Origin: Limnohabitans sp. MORI2 | GTDB taxonomy: Bacteria > Pseudomonadota > Gammaproteobacteria > Burkholderiales > Burkholderiaceae_C | Assembly (NCBI RefSeq): GCF_027925025.1 | Contig: NZ_AP027058.1 | Span: 1,674,001-1,738,000 of the forward strand | DNA length: 64,000 nucleotides | Direction of reading: 5' to 3' | In this document: in pieces, positions 27,581 to 36,194 of the stretch | How the letters are laid out: every line of letters starts with the position of its first letter | Position numbering within the stretch: position 1 is the stretch's first letter | Translations under genes and position numbers: made by a program | Notes under the pieces: model-generated | Databases searched by the model: none | Told to the model about the DNA's origin: nothing | What the model saw: the letters and a program-made list of their open reading frames with translations, nothing else

Positions 27581-27988
27581 TTACAGACCAATGGCAGCAA
27601 TGCCTGCTTTCGCGATTTGCGCGTCTTCGTTGGACTTCACACCGCTCACGCCCACAGCGCCGATGCATTGACCATCTTTGATGATGGGCACGCCGCCTTC
27701 GAGCATGCCTTGCACGGCAGGCGCGCTCAGGAATGACATGCGGCCGCCATTGATGACGTCTTCATACACCTTGCTCTCACGACGACCCAAGGCTGCTGTG
27801 TGAGCTTTGGCTGGGGCAATGTGCGAAGAAATGCCAGGTGCGCCATCCAAACGGTGCAAATTCAACAGGTGGCCGCCATCGTCCACGATGGCGATGGTGA
27901 CTGCCCAGTTGTTTTTCAAAGCTTCCGCTTCGGCGGCTGCGGCAATGGCTTTGACATCTGCGGATTCGAGGAAGTGTTTGGTTTTCAT
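27581..27988 (-). CDS. GlcG/HbpS family protein (DUF336)
   Basis: A soluble 135-residue protein of the GlcG/HbpS fold, with the pattern WAVTIAIVDDGGHLLNLHRLDGA (about 25-47), AKAHTAALGRRESK and GGVPIIKDGQCIGAVGVSG (about 95-113). Relatives bind haem (HbpS) or are encoded with glycolate oxidase (GlcG); no such neighbours are present here, so the role is open. The ATG at 27988 is chosen because the preceding in-frame residues are not conserved-looking. It stands alone between two other transcripts. Confidence 0.85.
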   Translation of the reverse strand: MKTKHFLESADVKAIAAAAEAEALKNNWAVTIAIVDDGGHLLNLHRLDGAPGISSHIAPAKAHTAALGRRESKVYEDVINGGRMSFLSAPAVQGMLEGGVPIIKDGQCIGAVGVSGVKSNEDAQIAKAGIAAIGL

Positions 27989-28099
27989 GTGCAACAAGTT
28001 TGAAAAGTAAGAAAACCCCAAGCATACCGACTCTGACAGCCCCACTACCCTCGCTCAAGACAAAAGAAACCTCAATAAAAGTAAGCTATGAAGTACCAG

Positions 28100-28129
28100 C
28101 CCTTGAAACCTCTAGAATTCGCCCCATCT
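28100..28129 (+). promoter_or_regulatory. Near-consensus sigma-32 (heat-shock) promoter
   Basis: CCCTTGAA (28100-28107), a 14-base spacer and CCCCATCT (28122-28129) closely match the sigma-32 consensus (CCCTTGAA and CCCCATNT with 13-15 bases between). The predicted transcript start is about 20 bases before the AGGAG of the gene at 28159. Confidence 0.7.
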
Positions 28130-28158
28130 GAATCATCAGGTTTATAGGAGATCTACTC

Positions 28159-28848
28159 ATGATGAATGACAACATTCAAACCGTTGACTACTACGTGTTG
28201 CCAACGGCTGAACGCAACCGCGTGGTACGCAACACCTACTGGTTGTTAGCCATCAGCATGCTGCCCACCGTGTTGGGCGCCTACATTGGCGTAGCCACTG
28301 GCATCAGCTACGCCATCTCCGGCGTGATGGGCATGATCTTGATGATGGCTGGCGCTTTCGGCTTCATCTACGCCATCGAGCGCACCAAAGAAAGCGCCAC
28401 CGGCGTGTACGTGCTCTTGGGCTTCACCTTCTTCATGGGGCTCATGCTCTCCCGCATGATCGCCATGGTTTTGGGCTTCAAAAATGGCGCAGAGTTGGTG
28501 ATGACCGCCTTTGCGGGTACAGCAGGCGTGTTCTTTGTGATGGCCAGCTTGGCCACCGTCATCAAGCGCGACTTGTCTGGCATGGGCAAATGGCTCATGG
28601 TGGGCGCGGTGGTCTTGATGGTTGGCAGCATCATCAACGTGTTCGTTGGCTCATCAGCCGGCATGATGGTGATTTCCATGTTGTCCATGGCCATCTTCAG
28701 CGCGTTCATGTTGTACGACTTGAAGCAAGTGATGGATGGCGGCGAAACCAACTACATCAGCGCCACACTGACTTTGTACTTGGACGTGATCAACGTGTTC
28801 CAAAGCTTGCTGGCCTTGCTCGGCATCTTTGGTGGCGAACGCGAATAA
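28159..28848 (+). CDS. BAX-inhibitor-1/YccA family inner-membrane protein
   Basis: A 229-residue protein with seven hydrophobic segments covering nearly its whole length after residue 24. The pattern GMILMMAGAFGFIYA, the SxxxLYDLKQVMDGGETNYISATLTLYLDVINVFQSLLALLG-type end (conserved acidic residues of the BI-1 fold at YDLK and LDVIN) and the short soluble N-terminus identify the BI-1/YccA/YbhL family. E. coli YccA is a substrate and inhibitor of the FtsH protease. The AGGAG eight bases before the ATG sets the start. The promoter matches sigma-32, suggesting control together with membrane-protein quality control. A terminator follows. Confidence 0.9.
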   Translation: MMNDNIQTVDYYVLPTAERNRVVRNTYWLLAISMLPTVLGAYIGVATGISYAISGVMGMILMMAGAFGFIYAIERTKESATGVYVLLGFTFFMGLMLSRMIAMVLGFKNGAELVMTAFAGTAGVFFVMASLATVIKRDLSGMGKWLMVGAVVLMVGSIINVFVGSSAGMMVISMLSMAIFSAFMLYDLKQVMDGGETNYISATLTLYLDVINVFQSLLALLGIFGGERE

Positions 28849-28866
28849 GCCATTCCTACCATCCAC

Positions 28867-28894
28867 AAAAAAGGGACCTCACGGTCCCTTTTTT
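28867..28894. terminator. Strong bidirectional terminator (copy of the one at 5309)
   Basis: GGGACC (28873-28878), loop TCAC, GGTCCC (28883-28888), with six As before and six Ts after. It lies between the convergent BI-1 and rlmD genes. At least 28 bases, including the loop, are identical to the terminator at 5309-5336. Confidence 0.9.
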
Positions 28895-28922
28895 ACGTCT
28901 GCAGATTTTGAGGCGTTGCGGT

Positions 28923-30317
28923 TTAAACCAAATCAAACACAGCCATGCTCTCCACATGGGCCGTGTGCGGGAACATATTCACCGCACCTGCCGATGAAAT
29001 GCGATAGCCTGCAGCATTCACCAACACACCCGCATCACGCGCCAAAGTAGACGGGTTGCAGCTCACATACACAATGCGCTTGGGTGGTGTCCAACCCTGA
29101 CGAAGTTCTGGCTGCTGGTGCATCTCGGCCAGCGCTTGCACCAATGAGAAAGCGCCTTCACGCGGCGGATCCACCAACCACTTGTCTGCCGCGCCATCTT
29201 GGCGCAGCAACTCGGGCGTCATTTCAAACAAGTTACGCGCGACAAAGCTGGTCGGCGCCAAAGGCTTGTCTCGGTTCGCTTGGTTGAACACATAGTTCTC
29301 GCCAGAGCGCGTCACCAAAGCCTCGCTGCCCTCAATGCCTAAGACCTCGCGTGCAAGCGTTGCCAAAGGCAAGGTGAAGTTACCCAAGCCGCAGAACCAG
29401 TCGATCACACGCTCAGTCGGCTGCACCTCAAGCAATCGCAAAGCGCGTGTGACCAACACACGGTTGATATGCGGATTGACTTGCGTGAAGTCAGTCGGTT
29501 TGAACGGCATCGTGATGCCAAATTCAGGCAAGGCGTAAGACAACGGCTCACCCAAAGCGCCCTCCATCAGACACACGGTGTCTGGGCCTTTGGACTGGAG
29601 CCACCACTGCACGTTGTGCTTGGCGGCGAAGTCGCGCAAAGCTTGCATGTCGTGTGCACTCAAGGGCTCCATGTGGCGCAGCACCAAAGCCGTCACATGG
29701 TCACCACAAGCCAATTCAATTTGCGGCAAGGTCTCACGCGCATCCATGCTGCCAATCAGCTGACGCAATGGCATGAGCATGGCATCGACATGCGGCGGCA
29801 AGATGGGGCACTGGCGCATATCAGCCACGTAGCGGCTCTTACGCTCATGGAACCCCACCAACACTTCGCCCTTTTTCACCACATAGCGCACCGACAAACG
29901 GGCGCGGAAACGATAGCCCCATGCAGGGCCTTGAATGGGGCGAAGAATGGTCTCAGGCTTCACTTTGCCTAAGTGCCACAAGTTGTCTTCTAGGGCGCGT
30001 TGTTTGACCGCGATTTGTGCTGAAGCATCCAAGTGCTGCATCTTGCAGCCGCCACATGCACCCGCATGCAAGCCAAAGTGAGGGCAACCAGGCGTGACGC
30101 GCTGCGAGGACTCATGCAGCACTTCGAGCAGCGATGCTTTTTCCCAGTTGTCTTTTTTGCGGTGCACATTGGCGCGCACCACCTCAAAGGGTAAGGCACC
30201 GTCGACAAACACCACTTTGCCATCGGCGCGGTGACCCACGCCCTGCGCTTCTAGGTCCATCGATTCGATGGTGAGCGCGTTGTCAGGCCACTGTTTTTCT
30301 GTCGTTGTGTCTGTCAT
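28923..30317 (-). CDS. rlmD: 23S rRNA (uracil-1939-C5)-methyltransferase RlmD
   Basis: SAM-dependent RNA m5U methyltransferase of 464 residues. An N-terminal TRAM-type domain (about 10-70) is followed by the iron-sulphur cluster cysteines in [18 protein letters not shown] (about 79-96). The SAM site is [16 protein letters not shown] (about 315-330) and the catalytic Cys region is [12 protein letters not shown] (about 420-431). The ATG overlaps the nlpD stop (TGATG), so it is the last gene of surE-pcm-nlpD-rlmD. Confidence 0.95.
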   Translation of the reverse strand: MTDTTTEKQWPDNALTIESMDLEAQGVGHRADGKVVFVDGALPFEVVRANVHRKKDNWEKASLLEVLHESSQRVTPGCPHFGLHAGACGGCKMQHLDASAQIAVKQRALEDNLWHLGKVKPETILRPIQGPAWGYRFRARLSVRYVVKKGEVLVGFHERKSRYVADMRQCPILPPHVDAMLMPLRQLIGSMDARETLPQIELACGDHVTALVLRHMEPLSAHDMQALRDFAAKHNVQWWLQSKGPDTVCLMEGALGEPLSYALPEFGITMPFKPTDFTQVNPHINRVLVTRALRLLEVQPTERVIDWFCGLGNFTLPLATLAREVLGIEGSEALVTRSGENYVFNQANRDKPLAPTSFVARNLFEMTPELLRQDGAADKWLVDPPREGAFSLVQALAEMHQQPELRQGWTPPKRIVYVSCNPSTLARDAGVLVNAAGYRISSAGAVNMFPHTAHVESMAVFDLV

Positions 30318-31114
30318 CAGTTGGCCGATAAATACTTGGCAGGATCAACCGGCTTGCCTTGACGGCGAATTTCAAAATGAAGCTTCACTTGGTCTGCATC
30401 GCTGTTGCCCATTTCGGCAATTTTTTGGCCACGTTTGATGACTTGGTCTTCTTTCACCAGCAAGGTTTGGTTGTGTGCGTAAGCGGTCAAATAGGTGTTG
30501 TTGTGCTTCAAGATGATCAGATTGCCGTAGCCACGCAAACCTGCGCCGGCGTAGACCACGCGACCATCCGCAGCAGCCATCACGGGGTCACCCACTTTGC
30601 CGCCAATGTCCAAACCTTTGTTTTTCGACTCATCAAAGCCAGAAATCAAGTTGCCGCGCGCTGGCCATTGAAAACTGATCGTGTCCTCGGCACCAGCTGG
30701 CGCTGCATTTGCAGCAGGAGGTGTGGGCGTCGCAGGTGCAGACGGCATGGGAGGCGCATTGGTGCCGCTCGCAGAACTCGTGGGTTTAGTTACTGGCGCA
30801 TCTGGGCCTGGGGGCAACACGCGCAGGACCTGGCCTGTTTCAATCAAGTTGGGATTTTCAAGCTTGTTCCAACGCGCAATATCGCGCCCACTCTGCCCAT
30901 GATCCATGCCGATGCGGATCAAGGTATCACCTGGCTTCACGGTGTAGTAACCAGGTTTACCTGCGTTTTCAGAACCAGGCAGAACACGAGCAGCACCTCG
31001 AGTGGCGCTCACCGAATGGTCATCAACAGGAGCCAAACGCCCTTTGTTCGAACAAGCCGACAACACCAGGGCAGCAACCAGCGCAAGCACACCCCACATT
31101 CCAGAACGAAACAT
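30317..31114 (-). CDS. nlpD: NlpD-like lipoprotein, amidase activator (LysM + degenerate LytM)
   Basis: An envelope lipoprotein of 265 residues. The signal peptide ends in a lipobox (LVLSAC, Cys near 22). A LysM peptidoglycan-binding domain lies at about 54-98 ([20 protein letters not shown]). A Pro/Ala-rich linker leads to a C-terminal M23/LytM domain (about 160-260). The first zinc ligand His is replaced by Asn (NKGLDIGG), as in E. coli NlpD, while AYAHN and LHFEIR keep their His residues. This predicts a protein that does not cut peptidoglycan itself but activates a cell-division amidase. It lies between pcm and rlmD with no rpoS between. Confidence 0.92.
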   Translation of the reverse strand: MFRSGMWGVLALVAALVLSACSNKGRLAPVDDHSVSATRGAARVLPGSENAGKPGYYTVKPGDTLIRIGMDHGQSGRDIARWNKLENPNLIETGQVLRVLPPGPDAPVTKPTSSASGTNAPPMPSAPATPTPPAANAAPAGAEDTISFQWPARGNLISGFDESKNKGLDIGGKVGDPVMAAADGRVVYAGAGLRGYGNLIILKHNNTYLTAYAHNQTLLVKEDQVIKRGQKIAEMGNSDADQVKLHFEIRRQGKPVDPAKYLSAN

Positions 31115-31130
31115 TCTTATTTTCCAGTAT

Positions 31131-31934
31131 TCAAGCAATGCCTGATTTTAGAGGTACAAAGTTCACCGCCTCTAGCAGGCTTTGCTGCAAACCCTGCGGC
31201 GTTTTATCAATCACCACCAAAGCTTGCTGACCCGATTGGGTATGCGTAGGCGCGACCAATCTCCCCCCTATGGCCAGTTGATCAATCCACGCTTGGGGAA
31301 CGTTCTCTCCGCCAGCTGCAGAAATGATGGCGTTGTATGGTGCTCCTTGCGCGTACCCCAACATGCCATCACCAAAAATCAAGTGCACATTAGACAACCG
31401 CAGAGGCCGCAAGTTCTCTCGGGCTTTGTCATGTAAACCCCGCAAACGCTCGATGCTGTAGACCTCACGCGCCACACATGACAGCACAGCGGCCTGATAG
31501 CCACAGCCCGTACCAATTTCTAAAACACGCCCCATTGCAGGCGATCCCTGCCGACCTGGCGCTTCACGCAGCAACGCAATCATGCGAGCCACCACATTGG
31601 GTTTGGAAATGGTCTGCCCTAAGCCAATGGGCAAACTGGTGTCTTCATACGCTTGATTCACCAAAGCACTGTCAACAAAACGGTGCCTCTCAACATGTCC
31701 CATGGCTTCTAAAACGACTGGGTCCGAAATCCCCTGCGCTGTCAACTTTTGAACCATGCGCGCACGCACTGCCGATGAGTCTAGCCCCATGCCTGAGGGG
31801 CTGCTCAACCCCGTTGGTTTGAGTTGCTTAGGCGATGCTGGCGCAACCACCCGCGTCGCCGTCAACAAGGTTTGAGGTTTAGCCTGGGACTGCCCTGTGT
31901 CTATACGTGCAGGAAAGCTGGGGCGCTGCTTCAT
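31131..31934 (-). CDS. pcm: Protein-L-isoaspartate O-methyltransferase
   Basis: SAM-dependent enzyme of 267 residues that methylates isoaspartyl residues to start repair of aged proteins. The core shows [21 protein letters not shown] (two 20-residue-scale conserved blocks near 105-125), the SAM site [16 protein letters not shown] and [23 protein letters not shown] Ser/Pro/Ala-rich extension of about 55 residues precedes the core, making it longer than E. coli Pcm (208). The ATG at 31934 overlaps the surE stop (ATGA). Confidence 0.95.
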   Translation of the reverse strand: MKQRPSFPARIDTGQSQAKPQTLLTATRVVAPASPKQLKPTGLSSPSGMGLDSSAVRARMVQKLTAQGISDPVVLEAMGHVERHRFVDSALVNQAYEDTSLPIGLGQTISKPNVVARMIALLREAPGRQGSPAMGRVLEIGTGCGYQAAVLSCVAREVYSIERLRGLHDKARENLRPLRLSNVHLIFGDGMLGYAQGAPYNAIISAAGGENVPQAWIDQLAIGGRLVAPTHTQSGQQALVVIDKTPQGLQQSLLEAVNFVPLKSGIA

Positions 31935-32689
31935 GCGCACCCCTCACCCAAGCGAGCGGCCCATGCAGGCAAGCTCGCGTGCTCGGTCAAATCCACGTGC
32001 AACGGGGTGACCGACACATGACCTTCAAACGTGGCATGAAAGTCGGTGCCGTCACTGTCATCCTTAGCCGCACCCGCGTTACCAATCCAATACATGGTTT
32101 CACCGCGCGGGCTAGTTTGCGTGATGACACGCTCAGCCGAATGACGGCGCCCTAAACGCGTGACACGCAAAGGCTTCATGTCATCCAACGGTCGATTCGG
32201 GATGTTCACATTCAACAGCCAAGGTGCGTCTGGCACCTGTGACTGACTCAACATCTGTTGAACCAGCCGACGTGCTTGGGCGGCTGCCGCATCAATATGC
32301 GCCCAGCCTTTGTCAACCTGCGAAAACGCGATGGCCGGAATGCCAAACAAATAGCCTTCCATAGCCGCGCCGACGGTGCCCGAGTAAATCGTGTCATCCC
32401 CCATATTGGCGCCGTTGTTGATGCCAGACACAACCAAGTCGGGCTTGTAATCCAGCAACCCCGTCAACGCGATGTGCACACAATCTGCCGGTGTGCCGTT
32501 GACATAACGAAATCCGTTACTGGCTTGATGCACATACAGAGGGGAATGCAAGGTCAGCGCATTCGATTTGGCGCTGTTGTTGTGCTCTGGCGCGACTACT
32601 TCAACACGCCCCAAATCTTTGAGAGCTTCATACAGGGCCACGATGCCCGGGGCTTGAAAGCCATCGTCGTTAGAAATCAGGATATTCAT
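31931..32689 (-). CDS. surE: 5'/3'-nucleotidase SurE
   Basis: Metal-dependent phosphatase acting on nucleoside 5'- and 3'-monophosphates. The 252-residue protein starts with the metal-binding [32 protein letters not shown] (about 35-51) and [31 protein letters not shown] residues (about 88-114) complete the active site. First gene of surE-pcm-nlpD-rlmD. Confidence 0.97.
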   Translation of the reverse strand: MNILISNDDGFQAPGIVALYEALKDLGRVEVVAPEHNNSAKSNALTLHSPLYVHQASNGFRYVNGTPADCVHIALTGLLDYKPDLVVSGINNGANMGDDTIYSGTVGAAMEGYLFGIPAIAFSQVDKGWAHIDAAAAQARRLVQQMLSQSQVPDAPWLLNVNIPNRPLDDMKPLRVTRLGRRHSAERVITQTSPRGETMYWIGNAGAAKDDSDGTDFHATFEGHVSVTPLHVDLTEHASLPAWAARLGEGCA

Positions 32690-32744
32690 GATGCCTTAGG
32701 GTTGCGCACGAATTGTAGGTGCGTCCGACGGCAGGCCTGACAAA

Positions 32745-33095
32745 CTATGGCGTCGTTCGTAAGACGCCGTATGCCAACATCAGCAGCGTGCCCGTCAACA
32801 ATGCAGGTACCAGACGACGCTCAGGGCGAGACACCATCACAGCCAGGCTCAACGCACAGATCAAGACACGCAGCCACAAAGGCACTGTGGCTAGCAAGCC
32901 CAACGGCATGACGATCATGCGGACTGTCAAAGCGGCCACCATGGCATAGGTCACTGCAGAAAGCCAACGAAACACCTCGCTGTCTTGGTGGATGTGGCCT
33001 GAAAGCTTGACACCTGCGGCCCGGCATATATAGGTTCCCACACAGGCGGCACTCAGCGCCAACCAAACACCCCAGCCTTGTATGTCTGCACTCAT
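32745..33095 (-). CDS. AzlD-family membrane protein
   Basis: A 116-residue protein with four hydrophobic segments, the small subunit type of the AzlCD branched-chain amino-acid exporter. The early TYICRAAGVKLSG segment is typical of AzlD. Its ATG overlaps the azlC stop (ATGA), which supports a two-subunit pump. The exported amino acid in this organism is not known. Confidence 0.9.
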   Translation of the reverse strand: MSADIQGWGVWLALSAACVGTYICRAAGVKLSGHIHQDSEVFRWLSAVTYAMVAALTVRMIVMPLGLLATVPLWLRVLICALSLAVMVSRPERRLVPALLTGTLLMLAYGVLRTTP

Positions 33096-33820
33096 GACCT
33101 CACCTCGACGCGACGCGCACGCAGCCAGTGACGATCTACACCATAAGCCAAAGATCCCGCCACAACGCCTGTCAACAACAAGCTGCTATCTGCATCCCAG
33201 AGATAGAAAGCAGGACCCAACAGACAGCCCAAGCCAATCGCCATACGATTCACCGAAGGCTTGACCTCGGTGAACGTGAGAAGAAAAAACAAAGGATTGA
33301 TGAACACCAAACCTAAGGTCACTGCTACCGGAACCCAACCTGCGACAAAGTACCCGAGTACTGTACCGAGTGGAGAAATCAACCAGCATGGCAAAGCCAA
33401 CCCAATGAAATAACTCAAACGGTGTTTGGGAGCCATCGAAGGAAACTCGCGCATCGACACCGCCCATGCGGTCATGGCCAGCATATGCACCCACAGGTAC
33501 AACAGTGGGTTGCGATCACGTCGATGGAGTTGGGGGAAAAGCGTCACCACCATGGTGACAAAACGGGTTGAAGTCAGCGTCACGGCAAAGCCAATTGCCA
33601 ACAACGAAGCACCAGATATAAACATCTCTAGCATCACCACTTGACCCGGCAATGCAAACATCAGAAAGCTGGTAAGCCCCGTCATCCATGCATCAAAACC
33701 ATGGCTACGTCCCATGGCTCCAAAGCCCACCATACCTGCAAACAAAACCAAAACCGGCGCACCTAAGGCATCACGGATGCCGCACCAAAAAGCAGCGCGC
33801 CGGTTGGCAAACCGACTCAT
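33092..33820 (-). CDS. AzlC-family amino-acid exporter permease
   Basis: An inner-membrane protein of 242 residues with about seven hydrophobic segments. FWCGIRDALGAPVLVLFAGMVGFGAMGRSHGFD and MFALPGQVVMLEMF are the AzlC pattern. With AzlD it forms a branched-chain amino-acid (or azaleucine) exporter in Bacillus. The ATG overlaps the stop of the bactofilin gene upstream (ATGA), and its own stop overlaps azlD. Confidence 0.9.
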   Translation of the reverse strand: MSRFANRRAAFWCGIRDALGAPVLVLFAGMVGFGAMGRSHGFDAWMTGLTSFLMFALPGQVVMLEMFISGASLLAIGFAVTLTSTRFVTMVVTLFPQLHRRDRNPLLYLWVHMLAMTAWAVSMREFPSMAPKHRLSYFIGLALPCWLISPLGTVLGYFVAGWVPVAVTLGLVFINPLFFLLTFTEVKPSVNRMAIGLGCLLGPAFYLWDADSSLLLTGVVAGSLAYGVDRHWLRARRVEVRS

Positions 33821-34146
33821 TTCTGGTTCATATTGCCTTTGAACTTACCGCCGCGTTGGATTTCCAACTCGTGGTATTCCAAGGTGCCCGACACCTTGCC
33901 TGTGCTGTGAATCAGCAAATGTTCTTTACACACGATGTCTTCGTTCAACTCGCCATGCACATCGATTTCACGTGCGCGCACTGTGCCCGTAACTTGACCT
34001 TTGGTGCCAATCAACAAATCATCTGCAGTCAATTCGCCAGAGACATTGCCGTTGATCACAGCTTTACCTGGGGCGCTGATTGAGCCCTTGAATGTGACGC
34101 CCTCGCCAATCACGAGGTTGTTGTTGGTTGGGTTGATATCCGCCAT
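33817..34146 (-). CDS. Bactofilin (polymer-forming cytoskeletal protein)
   Basis: A 109-residue beta-helical protein of the bactofilin (DUF583) family. The repeating short strands with Gly and Val (GEGVTFKGSISAPGKAVING, GELTADDLLIGTKGQ, GTVRAREIDVHGEL) are characteristic, with short polar tails at each end. Bactofilins form filaments that help localise cell-wall enzymes. The ATG at 34146 is chosen over a 23-residue upstream extension that reads like promoter DNA. It overlaps azlC by ATGA, an unexpected operon partner. Confidence 0.92.
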   Translation of the reverse strand: MADINPTNNNLVIGEGVTFKGSISAPGKAVINGNVSGELTADDLLIGTKGQVTGTVRAREIDVHGELNEDIVCKEHLLIHSTGKVSGTLEYHELEIQRGGKFKGNMNQK

Positions 34147-34263
34147 GCTGAAAGCTCCTTTGAATGCGCCATCATACCTAAGCCCAAGCCAGCAAAGGCT
34201 CGTGATTTGTCGCATATGATTTCATAACGCTCAATCTTTGCCACATCCAGCCAAAGTTCCACC

Positions 34264-35031
34264 ATGCCGAGAATTCAACTAGGCGCCTCGCTCTCAGAAA
34301 AGCTAGCCCAAGCCTTGGAAAACAGCATTCGCGAAGGCAAGCTGAAAACGGGGGAAAAATTACCCACCGAAAACGCCTTGGTGGAAAAGCACGGCGTCAG
34401 TCGAACGGTGGTGCGCGAAGCCTTTTCACGCCTAAAAACTCTGGGCCTGATAGAAACGCGTCAAGGCTCTGGCGCATTTGTCAAACCATTGCCTCACCCC
34501 GAAACCAGCAAACTTAAGCTCAAACCTGACGGATCGGTCAATGCGGTCTTGAAAGTCGTCGAAGTGCGACGTGCGCTAGAAGCCGAATCTGCTGCTTTGG
34601 CAGCCGAGCGACGAACGGCCAAATCGTTGCAAAAGATCAAACAAGCCATGAAGGCCTTAGACAAAGCGGTGACCAGCGGCGGTGATGGTGTGAGTGAAGA
34701 TGTGGCCTTCCATGCCGCCATTGCGCAAGCAGCCAACAACCCATTCTTGTTAGACACGCTGTCTTACCTGAACCAATTTCTGGAAAATGCCACACGCGTA
34801 ACACGCGCCAATGAAGCCACCCGAGCCGATTTAGAAGAGGCTGTTCGTCACGAACATCACGCCATTCTTCAGGCCATCGAAGCAGGCGATGTGAAAGCAG
34901 CACGACTTGCTGGCACCAAGCATATGCTCAATGCAGCCAAGCGAATCGGCAATGCAGACCCTGTTTTCTGGACGTCGCAAGGACGCGCACTGGCGAGCAA
35001 GCTGCGCACCAATTTTCGTCATCAGCCCTAG
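34264..35031 (+). CDS. GntR-family regulator of the FadR/FCD subgroup
   Basis: A DNA-binding protein of 255 residues with a winged helix (about 10-75; LKTGEKLPTENALVEKHGVSRTVVREAFSRLK) and an alpha-helical FCD ligand-binding domain (about 98-225), whose His/Asp residues (FHAAIAQAANN, HHAILQAIEAGD) usually bind a metal and a carboxylate ligand. It precedes the TRAP transporter and tetronate genes on the same strand, so it is the likely substrate-sensing repressor. A matching dyad lies at 35083-35093. The ligand would be a C4 sugar acid or its oxo derivative. Confidence 0.92.
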   Translation: MPRIQLGASLSEKLAQALENSIREGKLKTGEKLPTENALVEKHGVSRTVVREAFSRLKTLGLIETRQGSGAFVKPLPHPETSKLKLKPDGSVNAVLKVVEVRRALEAESAALAAERRTAKSLQKIKQAMKALDKAVTSGGDGVSEDVAFHAAIAQAANNPFLLDTLSYLNQFLENATRVTRANEATRADLEEAVRHEHHAILQAIEAGDVKAARLAGTKHMLNAAKRIGNADPVFWTSQGRALASKLRTNFRHQP

Positions 35032-35076
35032 ATCGTTTTGCGGGTTAGTCCTAGCAAAACACCCTGATTAGTTCAA

Positions 35077-35093
35077 GATAATTTGTCATACAA
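35077..35093 (+). promoter_or_regulatory. Candidate promoter -10 and FCD-type operator of the tetronate operon
   Basis: GATAAT (35077-35082) is a plausible -10 box. It is followed directly by TTGTCATACAA (35083-35093), an inverted repeat TTGT-N3-ACAA of the form bound by many FadR/FCD regulators. A bound repressor would cover the transcription start. No clear -35 is visible. Confidence 0.5.
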
Positions 35094-35146
35094 CCAGACA
35101 GCTGAGAGGCTGTTGGTGTTGTCGCTCTTAAACCTCAGGAGACATG

Positions 35147-36133
35147 ATGTCCAAGACTTTTCTCAATAAAAAATGGGCCATTGCCCTCGCAGCCTCAGCC
35201 GTCTTTGCCACCTTACCCACACAAGCTCAAACCGTATTAAAAATGGGTCATGTGCTAGCCAAAGGCTCTCACTACGATATTGGCGCCAATGTGTTCTGCG
35301 AAAACCTCGACAAAAACACCCAAGGTCGCTACAAGTGCCAGGTCTACCCAGCAAGTGCTTTGGGTGGCGAACGCGAGCAAGTTGAAGCGGTGCAAATCGG
35401 TACGCAAGATTTGGTCATCACCTCCACAGGCCCCGTGGGCAACTTTGTGCCTGAGATGAAGATCGTGGACATTCCATTCTTGTTCCGTGACTACGACCAT
35501 GCTCGCAAAGTGTTGGACGGCAAAATCGGTCAAGACATGTTGGCCAAGTTCCCCAACCACGGCTTGGTGGCGTTGGCTTGGAGCGAAAACGGTTTCCGCC
35601 ACATGACCAACAACAAACGCCCCATCGTCAGCGCAGCAGATGCCAGCGGCTTGAAGATGCGCACCATGGAAAACAAAGTGCACATGGAAGGCTACCGTGC
35701 CTTTGGCATTCAGCCAACCCCTATGGCATTCCCAGAAGTGTTTGGCGCTTTGCAGCAAGGCGTTGTGGATGGTCAAGAAAACCCCATCCCTGTGATCTTG
35801 GCTTCCAAGTTCTCACAGGTGCAAAAACACTTGTCACTCACGGGCCACGTCTACTCACCCGGCCTCATCATCACCTCACCACGCATCATGAACAAGCTCA
35901 GTGAAGCTGACAAAAAAGCGTTCTATGACGCAGCCGCCAAGAGCGTGGCCGCGACACGTAAGAAAGTGAACGACGACGAAGCCAATGGCATCGCCCAGCT
36001 CGAACGCGAAGGCATGCAAGTAGTCAAGAAGGTCAACAGTGCCAGTTTCAACGACGGACTCAAAGGCCCTTACGCCAACTACGCCAAAGAGTTTGGCGCA
36101 GACAAGATTGCAGCCATCCAAGCTGTGAAGTAA
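35147..36133 (+). CDS. TRAP transporter periplasmic binding protein DctP
   Basis: An exported solute receptor of 328 residues. The signal peptide (1-27, MSKTFLNKKWAIALAASAVF to TQAQT) leads to the DctP fold with LKMGHVLAKGSHYDIGANVF, the substrate-contact region KMRTMENKVHMEGYRAFG with the conserved Arg, and PTPMAFPEVFGALQQGVVDGQENP, the family signature. The second ATG (35147) is preferred because AGGAG is five bases from it and only two from the first (35144). The operon context predicts binding of L-threonate and/or D-erythronate. Confidence 0.95.
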   Translation: MSKTFLNKKWAIALAASAVFATLPTQAQTVLKMGHVLAKGSHYDIGANVFCENLDKNTQGRYKCQVYPASALGGEREQVEAVQIGTQDLVITSTGPVGNFVPEMKIVDIPFLFRDYDHARKVLDGKIGQDMLAKFPNHGLVALAWSENGFRHMTNNKRPIVSAADASGLKMRTMENKVHMEGYRAFGIQPTPMAFPEVFGALQQGVVDGQENPIPVILASKFSQVQKHLSLTGHVYSPGLIITSPRIMNKLSEADKKAFYDAAAKSVAATRKKVNDDEANGIAQLEREGMQVVKKVNSASFNDGLKGPYANYAKEFGADKIAAIQAVK

Positions 36134-36154
36134 TCGGTATTTCTTCACCTTTCA

Positions 36155-36178
36155 AGCAAGCCAGTTCGCTGGCTTGCT
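36155..36178 (+). promoter_or_regulatory. Intercistronic hairpin after dctP
   Basis: AGCAAGCCAG (36155-36164), loop TTCG, CTGGCTTGCT (36169-36178): a perfect 10-bp stem with no T-run. It lies 21 bases after the dctP stop and 16 before the dctQ start. It is probably an mRNA stabiliser or attenuator that raises the binding protein above the permease. Confidence 0.65.
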
Positions 36179-36194
36179 GCGCATGGAACACCCC

